NCBI GenBank assembly: GCA_022360875.1
Contig: JAKSBZ010000116.1
Location: forward strand, 1-61,156
Source of the DNA: Cytophagales bacterium
Lineage (GTDB): Bacteria; Bacteroidota; Bacteroidia; Cytophagales; Cyclobacteriaceae
DNA: 61,156 nt
Direction: 5' to 3'
The notes beneath the pieces are model-generated. The model saw only the letters and a list, made by a program, of their open reading frames with translations. It searched no databases and was not told where the DNA came from. Every line of letters begins with the position of its first letter. The stretch's first letter is position 1. Positions 1-12,471 of this stretch are shown piece after piece. The position numbers and the translations under genes are program-made.

Positions 1-706
1 AAACCGCCTGAACTATACGGCAGACCTGATCATCAAGTCCGACTGGGATATTGTGGCCGTGCAGGAAATGGGAAGCAGCGAAGCTTTGAAAAAACTGTTG
101 GCCAAAATGCCGGGATGGGCTTTTGACGGCCAAAACAGAAACGCCAACATAGACGTGGGCTTTCTGTACAAAAAAAACGAGTTCGAACTGCTGGGGAGCA
201 AAAGCATTGCCGGATCATTCACTGGAGGAAGGAACCCCAGAGAGATGCACGTGCGACACCGGCCTTCCGGCGAAGAGCTTTATCTGATGGCCGTGCACCT
301 CAAAGCGCGCGGAGGCTATGAAAACGCCCGGAAAAACGAAGCAAGACAGATTAAGATTTACATCGACACCCAAAGGGCATCCGAAAAAGTAGTCGTGCTG
401 GGAGACTGGAATGACCAGCTGACAAAAAGCACCTTCGACATTTTCAAGGATGACAGCCGGAACTACCGATTTGCAGATATGAACATCGCGCTGGGAGCGC
501 GGGAAAACTGGTCTTATCCGAGCTGGTACAGATCCAGAGGCCAGCTGAAACACGGAAGATACCACGGACACATCGACCATATCCTGATTACCAACGAACT
601 GTTCGAAAAAACGAAACCCGCTGCCACGGGCACCTATTCCTGCGAGACAAGCCGGTACAAGGAGTATATTTCGGACCATTATCCGGTAAGCATCCAGCTG
701 AAATAA
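1..706 (+). CDS. Endonuclease/exonuclease/phosphatase family protein, 5'-truncated
   Basis: The frame is open from base 2 with no start codon, so the N-terminus lies outside the window. The visible 235 residues carry the hallmarks of the EEP (DNase I-like) fold: VAVQEMGS near the edge (the metal-binding QE), VVLGDWND in the middle (catalytic D and N), and HIDHILI plus SDHYPV near the C-terminus (the catalytic D-H pair). Members hydrolyse phosphodiester bonds in nucleic acids or phospholipids. The missing N-terminus prevents deciding between a secreted nuclease and an intracellular enzyme. It is followed by a strong hairpin terminator, so it ends its transcript. Confidence 0.85.
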   Translation, partial: NRLNYTADLIIKSDWDIVAVQEMGSSEALKKLLAKMPGWAFDGQNRNANIDVGFLYKKNEFELLGSKSIAGSFTGGRNPREMHVRHRPSGEELYLMAVHLKARGGYENARKNEARQIKIYIDTQRASEKVVVLGDWNDQLTKSTFDIFKDDSRNYRFADMNIALGARENWSYPSWYRSRGQLKHGRYHGHIDHILITNELFEKTKPAATGTYSCETSRYKEYISDHYPVSIQLK

Positions 707-792
707 ACTGCTGACTGAAAATAAATGCACAGAATGGAGGAAATATGCTGGTGTGCATTTTTTTTCATCTCAAAAAATTCTCACCCGCCACG

Positions 793-833
793 AAAAAAAT
801 TGCCCGGTTTGTTATCTGCCGGGCAATTTTTTT
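793..833 (+). terminator. Rho-independent terminator after the EEP gene
   Basis: Perfect 15-bp arms (A-run, TTGCCCGG / CCGGGCAA, T-run) with an 11-base loop, 87 bases after the stop codon. The A and T flanks make it symmetrical, so it could work in both directions. Confidence 0.9.
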
Positions 834-4422
<3,589 letters not shown>

Positions 4423-4448
4423 TAAAAACCCTGAAAAAGATAAATGAC

Positions 4449-4483
4449 AAAAGCCTGATAAATATTTTTATCAGGCTTTTTTT
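4449..4483 (+). terminator. Rho-independent terminator of the beta-galactosidase gene
   Basis: Arms AAAGCCTGATAAA / TTTATCAGGCTTT around a 4-base loop, followed by a T-run, 26 bases after the stop codon. Confidence 0.93.
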
Positions 4484-4593
4484 GCACCATACTATCATTT
4501 CTAAACCAAACGACAAATAAATAACATGAAGTGCTTAATTTCGGGACGAGGACTCATCAACATGAAATATTAAAAAAATCGCCGGGAAAGTAT

Positions 4594-5289
4594 ATGGAAC
4601 TGAAAGAACTTACCAAAAAATACAAAGGACGGAAACTCAGCGAATCGGAACTCAGCTCCTACGAGCAATGGTCGCTGCAGTTTTTTCACCAGAAAGAATT
4701 CGTGCAGGAACCGATGCTGCAAATGACGCTGCAACTTGACATTACAGAGGCTTATGCACGATACCAAGCCCGCAGCAAGGAAATACCTGAGGCTTCGTTC
4801 AGCGCGTATCTGATCTGGCACAACATTCAGGCACAGAAAAACCACCCGTATTTCCGGTACCGAAAAATTGAAGACGAATGGTACATCTTCGACAATCTGC
4901 CGATTTTCTTCCCGGTAGCCGTCGGCGGAGAGGCGCGGTTTTCGGAAGTAGTAATCGACAACCCGGCCGAAGACACGCTGGAAATGTTTTTTGCCAGCTA
5001 CAGGCGACACGTAGAAGCAAGCAAAAACCGGAAGGAGTTCAAGGCATTGCCTCCGCTGGTTTGGGCCAACTTGCATTTTATCGGCAACTTGCCCAACCTG
5101 CAGTTCACGGGACTGCAAATCCACACGCCTGCCGAAAAGTGCGGCAGACCCTACTTTTATTTCGGAAAAAGATACAAATCGGAAGGAAGAATGAAAATCC
5201 CGATGCTGATAGCATTTGACCATTCCAACCTGGATCCTTTCGTTATTTCCGCCTTCATGGAGGAATTTGAGCACCGGATAAAATGCTAA
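4594..5289 (+). CDS. Chloramphenicol acetyltransferase-like (CAT fold) acyltransferase
   Basis: The 231-residue protein has the size and layout of type A CAT-fold acetyltransferases, trimeric enzymes that move an acetyl group from acetyl-CoA to a hydroxyl acceptor. The C-terminal active-site motif HHAVCDG of CAT is here DHSNLDP: the catalytic histidine (H210) and structural aspartate (D214) remain but the following glycine is proline. The segment MLQMTLQLDIT matches the early beta-strand of the fold. The frame opens at a GTG at 4531, but the ATG at 4594 gives a normal family length. There is no resistance-gene context. Homologues of this kind in Bacteroidota are often not drug-resistance enzymes, so a role in chloramphenicol resistance should not be assumed; the acceptor is unknown. 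Confidence 0.75.
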   Translation: MELKELTKKYKGRKLSESELSSYEQWSLQFFHQKEFVQEPMLQMTLQLDITEAYARYQARSKEIPEASFSAYLIWHNIQAQKNHPYFRYRKIEDEWYIFDNLPIFFPVAVGGEARFSEVVIDNPAEDTLEMFFASYRRHVEASKNRKEFKALPPLVWANLHFIGNLPNLQFTGLQIHTPAEKCGRPYFYFGKRYKSEGRMKIPMLIAFDHSNLDPFVISAFMEEFEHRIKC

Positions 5290-5593
5290 ACGGGAAGTGA
5301 TGCGCATCTCTGAGTTCCCTTTCTTTCAAAAAAAGCGGCGCAGATTGCACATTCCCCTTTGCAGATTTGTTTCAGAATCAGCAGAATAGTTAATTTGTAA
5401 ATCTTTTCATAACAAAAAGGCATTTAGAATAAAATATGTGCCGCCCGTAATTTAGCTCATGTTGTTATTTAGCTAAATCGTTGGCTATGAAACATAACTG
5501 AAAACAAAAAAGTGCGAAGTACATATTCTTAACGCTTTTTGCTTAAAAGTAAAACTTAAAACACCTAAGGCTTCAGCAAGTAAGAGGAGGTTC
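5290..5593. other. Intergenic region and leader of ileS
   Basis: A weak hairpin follows the upstream stop (GGGAA at 5292, TTCCC at 5315, enclosing the palindrome GATGCGCATC) and may end that transcript. A 12-bp palindrome ATTTAGCTAAAT lies at 5467-5478, and its half-site recurs at 5449-5457 (AATTTAGCT), suggesting a possible operator. I find no T-box signature and no known riboswitch. Confidence 0.4.
5585..5590 (+). promoter_or_regulatory. Shine-Dalgarno sequence of ileS
   Basis: AGGAGG sits three bases before the ATG at 5594 inside GAGGAGGTTC. Bacteroidota genes usually lack such a motif, and the neighbouring genes here do too, so this one stands out. It supports the chosen start. Confidence 0.6.
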
Positions 5594-8500
5594 ATGAAAT
5601 ATAAAGAGTACAAACAAGTCAATTATGCCCAGATAGCTGAGGATATGCTGTCGTACTGGGAAGAAAACGGAATTTTTGAAAAGTCGATTTCTACCCGCGA
5701 GGGAAACCCGACCTTCACATTTTTTGAAGGACCTCCTTCAGCCAACGGAGCGCCTGGAATTCACCACGTGATGGCGCGCGCCGTAAAAGATATTTTCTGC
5801 CGTTACAAAACACTGAAAGGATACCAAGTAAAGCGCAAGGGCGGCTGGGATACGCACGGGCTTCCGGTGGAACTTCAGGTGGAAAAAGAGCTGGGAATTA
5901 CAAAAGAAGACATCGGCAAGACGATTTCTGTAAAAGAATACAACCAGAAGTGCAAAGAGTCGGTGATGACTTTTAAGGATCAGTGGGACGACCTGACCAA
6001 GAAAATGGGTTATTGGGTGGACCTGCAGAATCCGTACATCACTTTCGAAAAAGACTACATCGAGACGCTTTGGCACTTGCTGAAGCTGCTGTACGAAAAA
6101 GGACTGCTTTACAAAGGCTATACGGTGCAGCCGTATTCTCCGGCTGCCGGAACGGGGCTTAGCTCGCACGAGCTGAACCAGCCGGGCTGTTACCGCGATG
6201 TGAAAGACACATCCATTACGGCGCAGTTCAAACTGAAAGGAACAGAAAACGACTTCGTAATCGCATGGACGACGACTCCATGGACTTTGCCTGCAAACTC
6301 TGCCTTGGCGGTAAACCGCAGCATCGATTACGTAAAAGTGCGCACGTTCAACCAGTATACTTTCAAACCGATTAACGTGATCCTGGCGAAAGCCTTGGTC
6401 GGAAAATATTTCAACGCCAAAGCAGCGGATTTGAAAATCGAAGATTACAAGGAAGGCGACAAGCTGATTCCTTACGAAATCATCGAGGAATTCAAAGGCG
6501 CGGACTTGATCGACCGCGAATACGAGCAATTGATGCCGTACATTTCGCTTCCGGCGCCTGCATTTACAATCGTTCATGCGGATTATGTTTCTACAGAAGA
6601 CGGTACGGGAATCGTGCACCTGGCGAAAGCTTTTGGTGCGGATGACTACAAAGCGTGTGTAGACAACAACATTCCGGGCATTTTTGTAAAAGACGAAAAC
6701 GGCGACGATGCGCCGATCGTGGACAAGCAAGGACGCTTCGTGGAAGAAATCACGGATTTCGCGGGCATGTACGTGAAAAACTACGAAGGAAAAGACGAAA
6801 AAGATCCGAATTACCGTTCGACCGACGTATTGATTTCCATTAAACTAAAAGAGGAAAACAAAGCGTTCCGCGTAGAGAAATACGAGCACAGTTACCCGCA
6901 CTGCTGGAGAACAGACAAACCGATTCTTTACTATCCGCTTTCTTCTTGGTTCATCAAGACAACCGCTTACAAAGACAAGCTGATTGAATTGAACAAAACG
7001 ATCAATTGGAAACCCGCTTCGACAGGTTCAGGACGTTTTGGTAACTGGCTAGAAAACTTGGTAGACTGGAACCTAAGCCGTTCGCGCTACTGGGGAACGC
7101 CGCTGCCGATCTGGAGAACAGAAGACGGAAAAGAGGAAATCTGCATCGGTTCGATCAAAGAGCTTAAAACCGAAGTTGCCAAATCAATCGATGCCGGCTT
7201 CATGAAAGATGAGCTGGGCGAAGATTTCGATTTGCACCGCCCGTATGTGGATGACGTAATCTTGGTTTCAGAATCAGGCCGTCCGATGAAACGCGAGCTG
7301 GACTTGATCGACGTTTGGTTCGATTCAGGCGCGATGCCATACGCACAATGGCACTTCCCGTTCGAAAACCAGGAAATGTTCGGAGAAAACTATCCGGCAG
7401 ATTTCATTGCCGAAGGCGTAGACCAAACACGCGGCTGGTTTTTTACACTCCATGCTTTGGCCGTTATGCTTTTCGATTCCGTAGCATTCAAAAACGTAAT
7501 TGCCAACGGACTGGTGCTGGACAAAACCGGAAACAAAATGTCGAAGCGTTTGGGCAACGCGATCAATCCATTCGACACTTTGGCCAAATTCGGACCGGAT
7601 GCCACTCGCTGGTACATGATCTCGAATGCCAACCCGTGGGACAACTTAAAATTTGACTTGGACGGCGTAGCCGAAGTACAGCGCAAATTCTTCGGAACGC
7701 TTCAAAATACCTATTCGTTCTTCGTGCTTTATGCGAACCTAGACGGCTTCACTTTCGCCGAGCCGATGATTCCTATCAAGGAACGTCCGGAAGCTGATCA
7801 ATGGATTCTATCTAAGCTGAACAGCTTGAAAATGGAAGTGGACGAAGCATACGGCACATACGAACCAACCCGTGCAGCTCGTGCTATTCAGGCATTCGTC
7901 TCTGACCAATTATCGAACTGGTACGTGCGTCTGAACCGCAAGCGTTTCTGGAAAGGCGAATACAACAACGACAAGATTTCGGCTTATCAAACCCTTTATA
8001 TTTGTTTGAGAAAAGTAGCAAAGCTTTCTTCTCCAATTGCGCCGTTCTACATGGACAACTTGTTCCAGGACTTGAACAAAGTAACTGGATTAGAAGAAGT
8101 GGAATCAGTACACTTGTCGAAGTTCCCGAAAGTAGAAGAAGGAACGATCAATAAAGAACTGGAAGCGCGCATGGAAATGGCGCAAGTGATTTCTTCTTTG
8201 GTGCACTCGCTGCGTAAGAAGGAAAAACTTAAGGTTCGTCAGCCTTTGCAGAAAATTTTGGTTCCGGTATTGAATCCTGAGTTCCGTCACCAAATCGAAG
8301 CGGTGGAAGATTTGATCAAAACCGAGGTGAACATCAAAGGCATTGAATACATCGATGATGCTTCAGGCATTTTGGTGAAAACCATCAAACCGAACTTCAA
8401 AGTGTTAGGAAAGAAATTCGGTCCTAAGATGAAAGAAGTAAGCCAGATCATCAACAGCTTCGGACAAGAGGAAATCGCGACAATCGAGCGTGAAAGGCAA

Positions 8501-8890
8501 ATCACGGTTTCCGTTTCAGGCGAGGAAACAATCCTTCACCACGACGAAGTGTTAATTCTTTCGCAGGATATTCCGGGCTGGTCGGTTGCTTCTGAAGGAA
8601 CGGTAACCGTTGCTTTGGACATCACGATCACCGATGAGCTGAAAGCCGAAGGTTTGGCGCGCGATTTCGTAAACCGAATCCAAAACCTGCGCAAGGAAAG
8701 CGGTTTGGAGGTTCAGGACAAGATCGACATTCGTGTTCAGAAAGGGAATCCGTTTGCTGAAGAAGCTTTAACCGCAAACCGTACGTACATTTGCGAAGAA
8801 GTGCAGGCGCTTTCTTTGGAATTTGCAGACAGTTTGGAAGAAGCTGCCGAAATGGACATCGACGGATTGATTCTTCAGGTGAAGATTTAA
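5594..8890 (+). CDS. ileS: Isoleucyl-tRNA synthetase
   Basis: A 1098-residue class I synthetase that charges tRNA-Ile with isoleucine in the cytoplasm. The HIGH-equivalent is PGIHH at 54-58 and the KMSKS loop is KMSKR at 648-652, with WDTHGLPVE and YWGTPLPIW typical of IleRS. The insertion with TTTPWTLPAN is the editing (CP1) domain that clears mischarged valine. The length and the C-terminal tail resemble the longer eukaryote-like IleRS type found in many Bacteroidota, a type known in some species for low mupirocin sensitivity. That drug phenotype is family knowledge and has not been shown here. It is followed by a terminator, so it is probably monocistronic. Confidence 0.97.
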   Translation: MKYKEYKQVNYAQIAEDMLSYWEENGIFEKSISTREGNPTFTFFEGPPSANGAPGIHHVMARAVKDIFCRYKTLKGYQVKRKGGWDTHGLPVELQVEKELGITKEDIGKTISVKEYNQKCKESVMTFKDQWDDLTKKMGYWVDLQNPYITFEKDYIETLWHLLKLLYEKGLLYKGYTVQPYSPAAGTGLSSHELNQPGCYRDVKDTSITAQFKLKGTENDFVIAWTTTPWTLPANSALAVNRSIDYVKVRTFNQYTFKPINVILAKALVGKYFNAKAADLKIEDYKEGDKLIPYEIIEEFKGADLIDREYEQLMPYISLPAPAFTIVHADYVSTEDGTGIVHLAKAFGADDYKACVDNNIPGIFVKDENGDDAPIVDKQGRFVEEITDFAGMYVKNYEGKDEKDPNYRSTDVLISIKLKEENKAFRVEKYEHSYPHCWRTDKPILYYPLSSWFIKTTAYKDKLIELNKTINWKPASTGSGRFGNWLENLVDWNLSRSRYWGTPLPIWRTEDGKEEICIGSIKELKTEVAKSIDAGFMKDELGEDFDLHRPYVDDVILVSESGRPMKRELDLIDVWFDSGAMPYAQWHFPFENQEMFGENYPADFIAEGVDQTRGWFFTLHALAVMLFDSVAFKNVIANGLVLDKTGNKMSKRLGNAINPFDTLAKFGPDATRWYMISNANPWDNLKFDLDGVAEVQRKFFGTLQNTYSFFVLYANLDGFTFAEPMIPIKERPEADQWILSKLNSLKMEVDEAYGTYEPTRAARAIQAFVSDQLSNWYVRLNRKRFWKGEYNNDKISAYQTLYICLRKVAKLSSPIAPFYMDNLFQDLNKVTGLEEVESVHLSKFPKVEEGTINKELEARMEMAQVISSLVHSLRKKEKLKVRQPLQKILVPVLNPEFRHQIEAVEDLIKTEVNIKGIEYIDDASGILVKTIKPNFKVLGKKFGPKMKEVSQIINSFGQEEIATIERERQITVSVSGEETILHHDEVLILSQDIPGWSVASEGTVTVALDITITDELKAEGLARDFVNRIQNLRKESGLEVQDKIDIRVQKGNPFAEEALTANRTYICEEVQALSLEFADSLEEAAEMDIDGLILQVKI

Positions 8891-8912
8891 TCACAATTCA
8901 TAAAAAACAACG

Positions 8913-8946
8913 AAAAGCCGAAAGCTAAAAGTTTTCGGCTTTTTTC
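8913..8946 (+). terminator. Rho-independent terminator of ileS
   Basis: AAAGCCGAAA pairs with TTTTCGGCTTT around an AT-rich loop, and a T-run follows, 23 bases after the ileS stop. Confidence 0.92.
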
Positions 8947-9161
8947 TTTTCTGTCAATTCCTGCCTAATTCCCTGAGGATTCCGCTCAAAACTTTCTTAT
9001 TTTTGCTTTTAAACTGTCTTATAGAAAACCCTAAGACAAGCACAAGTTTTTTACACTGAGACATCCATGATGATCAGCTTGAATAAATACGAAAGGCATG
9101 ATTATAATGGCTGTTCCATCTGACCATTGAAAAACCATCAGAAACAGATGAAACTATTCTT

Positions 9162-9764
9162 ATGAAAAAGCTGGGGAACTACTACGCAATAGCACTTTCA
9201 GTCATTTTAATCGACCAGTGTGTAAAGCTCTGGGTGCACTCAAAAATGCTTTTGGGCACAGCCGGCGAAATTCCGATTTTCGGTGAATGGTTTCGCCTGC
9301 ACTACACGCTCAACCCCGGAATGGCCTTCGGCATCGAACTGGGCGAATACTACGGCAAACTTTTTCTGACATGTTTTCGCCTGCTGGCAGGCGCAGGCAT
9401 GGCGTTTATTATTTTTCGTCTTGCCAAAGAAAATGCTTCGCGCGGCCTGTTGGTTTCCATTGCGCTTATATTGGGCGGCGCCCTGGGCAATGTGGCCGAC
9501 AGCGTCTTCTACGGCGTATTTCTGCACAATGCTCCCTACGGAAGTCCCTCGCCGTGGTTTCACGGGCAGGTGATCGACATGTTCTACGTGGATATCTGGT
9601 CCGGAACGCTGCCTGACTGGCTGCCACTGTGGGGCGGACAGTACGTCGCTTTATGGCCGATTTTCAACATTGCCGACGCCGCAATTTTTATTGGCGTAAT
9701 GATGATCATTCTTTTTCAGAAGCAATATTTCAAAGCTATACCCAGTTACCAGTCGGCAGCGTAA
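9162..9764 (+). CDS. lspA: Lipoprotein signal peptidase (signal peptidase II)
   Basis: A 200-residue inner membrane aspartyl protease that removes the signal peptide from diacylglyceryl-modified prolipoproteins. Four hydrophobic segments are visible. The two catalytic aspartates are D113 in GALGNVADSVFYG and D172 in WPIFNIADAAIF; NPGMAFGI is the conserved strand motif. It is slightly longer than the proteobacterial enzyme because of the insert around 125-160, as is usual for this phylum. The preceding ileS is separated by a terminator and a 215-base leader, so lspA has its own promoter. In many Bacteroidota a DksA/TraR-type gene lies between ileS and lspA; none is present here. Confidence 0.95.
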   Translation: MKKLGNYYAIALSVILIDQCVKLWVHSKMLLGTAGEIPIFGEWFRLHYTLNPGMAFGIELGEYYGKLFLTCFRLLAGAGMAFIIFRLAKENASRGLLVSIALILGGALGNVADSVFYGVFLHNAPYGSPSPWFHGQVIDMFYVDIWSGTLPDWLPLWGGQYVALWPIFNIADAAIFIGVMMIILFQKQYFKAIPSYQSAA

Positions 9765-10142
9765 ATGTTGCTTCTGTCAGTCTGTTCGCTTTTTTTAAAA
9801 ACAGCTATCGCCTTGTTCTAAATTTTTCAAAACCAATCAATTTCCCTCAAGACCACTAGCCACAAAAACCTAAAAATTTGAAAAGAACATGCGGAAATCA
9901 ACACACATGATTAATTTTAGATAAGAACAAATTTTCAGAACTTTGTGATTTCTGAATGATTACACAACATATTTTTTCATTCAGCTGTAATTTGTGCCCA
10001 GCTTCAGGCAACGCCTGCAAGCAACGCATTCAGCCTGATTTTCAAACGTCCAACTCGGCTCGGATAAAAAACCTTGCCTTCCGTCCGGTTAAGCTGAACG
10101 TTGGATGCTTTCTCAGAATTCATTTTTTACATATAAAGTTTT
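9765..10142. other. Intergenic region with no recognised element
   Basis: About 380 bases. An open frame starting at 9956 runs into the next gene in another frame, but its composition (Cys/His/Phe-rich, no domain) marks it as a shadow. TATAAAGTT just before the next ATG could be a promoter element. No hairpin terminator for lspA is obvious. Confidence 0.4.
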
Positions 10143-11522
10143 ATGGCAACATTTTTACATTTCATCCAAAACCTTGGAGTGCAGAAGAAGATGAATCCTC
10201 TTTTGCAGAAAAAATTCTATTTCACCAACAACATTGCGCTGGTTCTGCTGCTGATAGGCATAGCAGGTATCGGCTTTCGTACCCTTTCAGAAAATTTTGC
10301 ATTAGACATCCCTTCAGTCAGCCTTATCCTTGTTTACCTGACGGTTCTGGCTAGCAATTACCTCGGTCTGATTAATGTCTCCCGCCTTCTATTATGCAAT
10401 TTAATGCCTCTTATTTTTACCCTTGCGCATCTGACCAACATTACACAAGCCAGCCAAAAATCGCTGCCTATTTTTCTTCTGCAGCTTACTTTCAGCTGTT
10501 TGCCCTGGGTTCTGTTTGAAATAAGAGAAAAGAAACTTATAATATCCAGTGTGGCATTTAATTCAGTGCTGATTCTGTGGTTTATACTTTCTGACGGCTT
10601 AGGAGAATCCGATAAAATCGTAAAGACTTTTTCAGAATCCATTGCGTATATTCCCTATACCATTTGTGTAGTTTTTCTTTTCCTGTGCGCGGGATTTGCC
10701 GAGAAGTGGATGGGATTTCTGATTCAAAAAGACAATCTAAAACTCACCCAGGAGCTCGAAACCAACAACCGTCTGATAGAAGAAAAAACAAAGAGCCTGA
10801 ACCAGCATGTTGAGCATCTGCAAAGCAAACAGCAAGAAGAGAAAAAAGAACAGTGGATTAACAAATCGACAACCGAGCTGTCCTCCTTGCTGCAGCAGGC
10901 AAACCACTCAAACCACCAGTCGCTTTTCGACGACTTGCTGCGAACAATCGTAAAAGCTCTGAAGGCCAATCAAGGAGCGCTCTATGTTGTAGAGAGAGAA
11001 GAAGGAGACACCGGCAGCGGCTCAGCCGCAATTGAACTGAAATCGATATATGCATACGACCGCAAAAGACACCAGAGCCAGCGCTTTGAGCCAGGAGAAG
11101 GGCTAATAGGACAGGCATACCTGGAAGCCCAGCCGATCTACATGACCGAAGTTCCAAAAGATTATGTAAAAATCACATCCGGAACCGGCGGATCGCAACC
11201 CAGAGCAATCATCCTTATTCCGTGTATTCAGGACGATAAAGTTGAAGGAATCATCGAACTTGCCTCTTTCCGCGAGTTCCAGCCTCACGAACGACGTTTC
11301 CTGGAAAGAGCTGGGAAAATTATTTCCTCTTTCTTAAGTTCGTATCGGGTGACGCTTCAAACAAAGCGCCTGCTTGAGGAAACGCGCATACAAGCCGAAC
11401 AAATGCAGGCACAAGAAGAAGAAATGCGCCAGAATCTTGAAGAATTCATGAGCGTCCAGGAAGACCTCGAGCGAAAAGTCAAGGAATACGAAATTATTCT
11501 GAAAGAGCATTCGCTTTTATGA
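10143..11522 (+). CDS. Membrane-anchored GAF domain coiled-coil protein
   Basis: The 459-residue protein has about six transmembrane helices in residues 25-195, a Glu/Gln/Lys-rich coiled coil at about 200-255, a GAF domain at about 260-405 (FEPGEGLIGQAYLEAQPIYM and IILIPCIQDDKVEGIIELAS are typical GAF strands), and a second coiled coil rich in Gln, Glu and Met at the C-terminus (QAEQMQAQEEEMRQNLEE). GAF domains bind small ligands or mediate dimerisation in signalling proteins. No histidine kinase, cyclase, phosphatase or helix-turn-helix domain follows, so the output is unknown. Similar GAF plus Q/E-rich coiled-coil tails occur in signalling proteins of Cytophagales. An internal ATG at 10191 is an alternative start. 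The neighbours give no functional hint. Confidence 0.8.
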   Translation: MATFLHFIQNLGVQKKMNPLLQKKFYFTNNIALVLLLIGIAGIGFRTLSENFALDIPSVSLILVYLTVLASNYLGLINVSRLLLCNLMPLIFTLAHLTNITQASQKSLPIFLLQLTFSCLPWVLFEIREKKLIISSVAFNSVLILWFILSDGLGESDKIVKTFSESIAYIPYTICVVFLFLCAGFAEKWMGFLIQKDNLKLTQELETNNRLIEEKTKSLNQHVEHLQSKQQEEKKEQWINKSTTELSSLLQQANHSNHQSLFDDLLRTIVKALKANQGALYVVEREEGDTGSGSAAIELKSIYAYDRKRHQSQRFEPGEGLIGQAYLEAQPIYMTEVPKDYVKITSGTGGSQPRAIILIPCIQDDKVEGIIELASFREFQPHERRFLERAGKIISSFLSSYRVTLQTKRLLEETRIQAEQMQAQEEEMRQNLEEFMSVQEDLERKVKEYEIILKEHSLL

Positions 11523-11585
11523 CGAACACCTTCCAAACCGAAGCACATTCATTTATAATAAGGAAAATCATAAAAAACACACACT

Positions 11586-12425
11586 ATGTTGTCAATCAAA
11601 CTAAATAACGGGGTGAAAATCCCTGTACTGGGACTGGGAACCTGGCAGGCACAGGAAAATGAAGTTTACCATGCGGTAAAAGCAGCATTGAAAAACGGAT
11701 ACAAACACATAGACACAGCGACCATTTACGAAAACGAAGCGGAGATCGGTCAGGCGATCCAAGACAGCGGCGTCGAACGTAAGAATATTTTTCTGACCAC
11801 CAAGCTTTGGAATTCAGTGTCTACAGCCAAAGGAACACGAAAGGCATTCGAAGAATCCCTGAGACTGCTGCAGACCGACTATGTGGACTTGTACCTGATC
11901 CACTGGCCGGGCTCATATGAGCGTATTCTTGAAGTTTGGTCGGAAATGGAAAAACTATACGAAGAAGGAAAAGTAAGAGCTATAGGCGTTTCAAACTTCA
12001 ATGTGCATCACCTGGACGTTCTGCTTCGCAACGGAAAAATAAAACCGGCGGTAAATCAAGTAGAGTGTCATGTAAAGCTGCAGAATGCATTCCTGAACGA
12101 GTACTGCCAGCAAAGAGGCATTTATCTGGAAGCTTACGCTCCGATGATGAGCTGGAAAGTGGGAGAACTGCTGGAGGACGAAACGCTGCAGGCAATCGCC
12201 GGAAAGCACAACAAACAGGTAACTCAGGTAGCCCTGCGCTACCTTATTCAAAGAAACATTGTCGTGTTGCCTAAATCGGTAAAAGAGGAGCGTATTATTC
12301 AAAACGCTGCGCTTTTCGACTTTGAGCTGAGCGCTGAGGAAATGAAACAAATCCGATTGCTGAACGGAGGCACCCGCCTGTTCCCTGAACCGGACAACGC
12401 CGATTTCGGTTTCATGGAAGCCTAA
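11586..12425 (+). CDS. Aldo/keto reductase
   Basis: A 279-residue NAD(P)H-dependent oxidoreductase of the AKR superfamily. The catalytic tetrad is complete: D43 (HIDTA), Y48 (IYEN), K73 (TTKLWN) and H106 (LIHWPG). GVSNFNVHHLD and the C-terminal LPKSVKEERI, which binds the 2'-phosphate of NADPH, match the family signatures. The short length fits the prokaryotic AKR5-like branch (2,5-diketo-gluconate reductase type), broad enzymes that reduce aldehydes and ketones. The substrate cannot be assigned. It lies 63 bases after the GAF gene without an evident terminator and may be cotranscribed with it. Confidence 0.93.
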   Translation: MLSIKLNNGVKIPVLGLGTWQAQENEVYHAVKAALKNGYKHIDTATIYENEAEIGQAIQDSGVERKNIFLTTKLWNSVSTAKGTRKAFEESLRLLQTDYVDLYLIHWPGSYERILEVWSEMEKLYEEGKVRAIGVSNFNVHHLDVLLRNGKIKPAVNQVECHVKLQNAFLNEYCQQRGIYLEAYAPMMSWKVGELLEDETLQAIAGKHNKQVTQVALRYLIQRNIVVLPKSVKEERIIQNAALFDFELSAEEMKQIRLLNGGTRLFPEPDNADFGFMEA

Positions 12426-12471
12426 AAATATAGCCGGCTTTGCCGGCGAGCAATAAGCATAACCCTTTGAA

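Noticed and set aside
4594-5289. Chloramphenicol resistance gene
   Set aside because: The active-site motif is altered and there is no mobile or resistance context; a general acyltransferase is the safer call.
5290-5593. T-box or riboswitch in the ileS leader
   Set aside because: No T-box sequence, specifier loop or antiterminator was found, and T-boxes are not typical of Bacteroidota.
5738-6730. Long minus-strand open frame (330 codons) inside ileS
   Set aside because: It is exactly antisense to a strongly conserved synthetase gene, has Arg/Val/Phe-rich composition typical of shadows and no domain.
9956-10354. Plus-strand open frame of 132 codons before the GAF gene
   Set aside because: It overlaps the real GAF gene in another frame and its composition is not protein-like.
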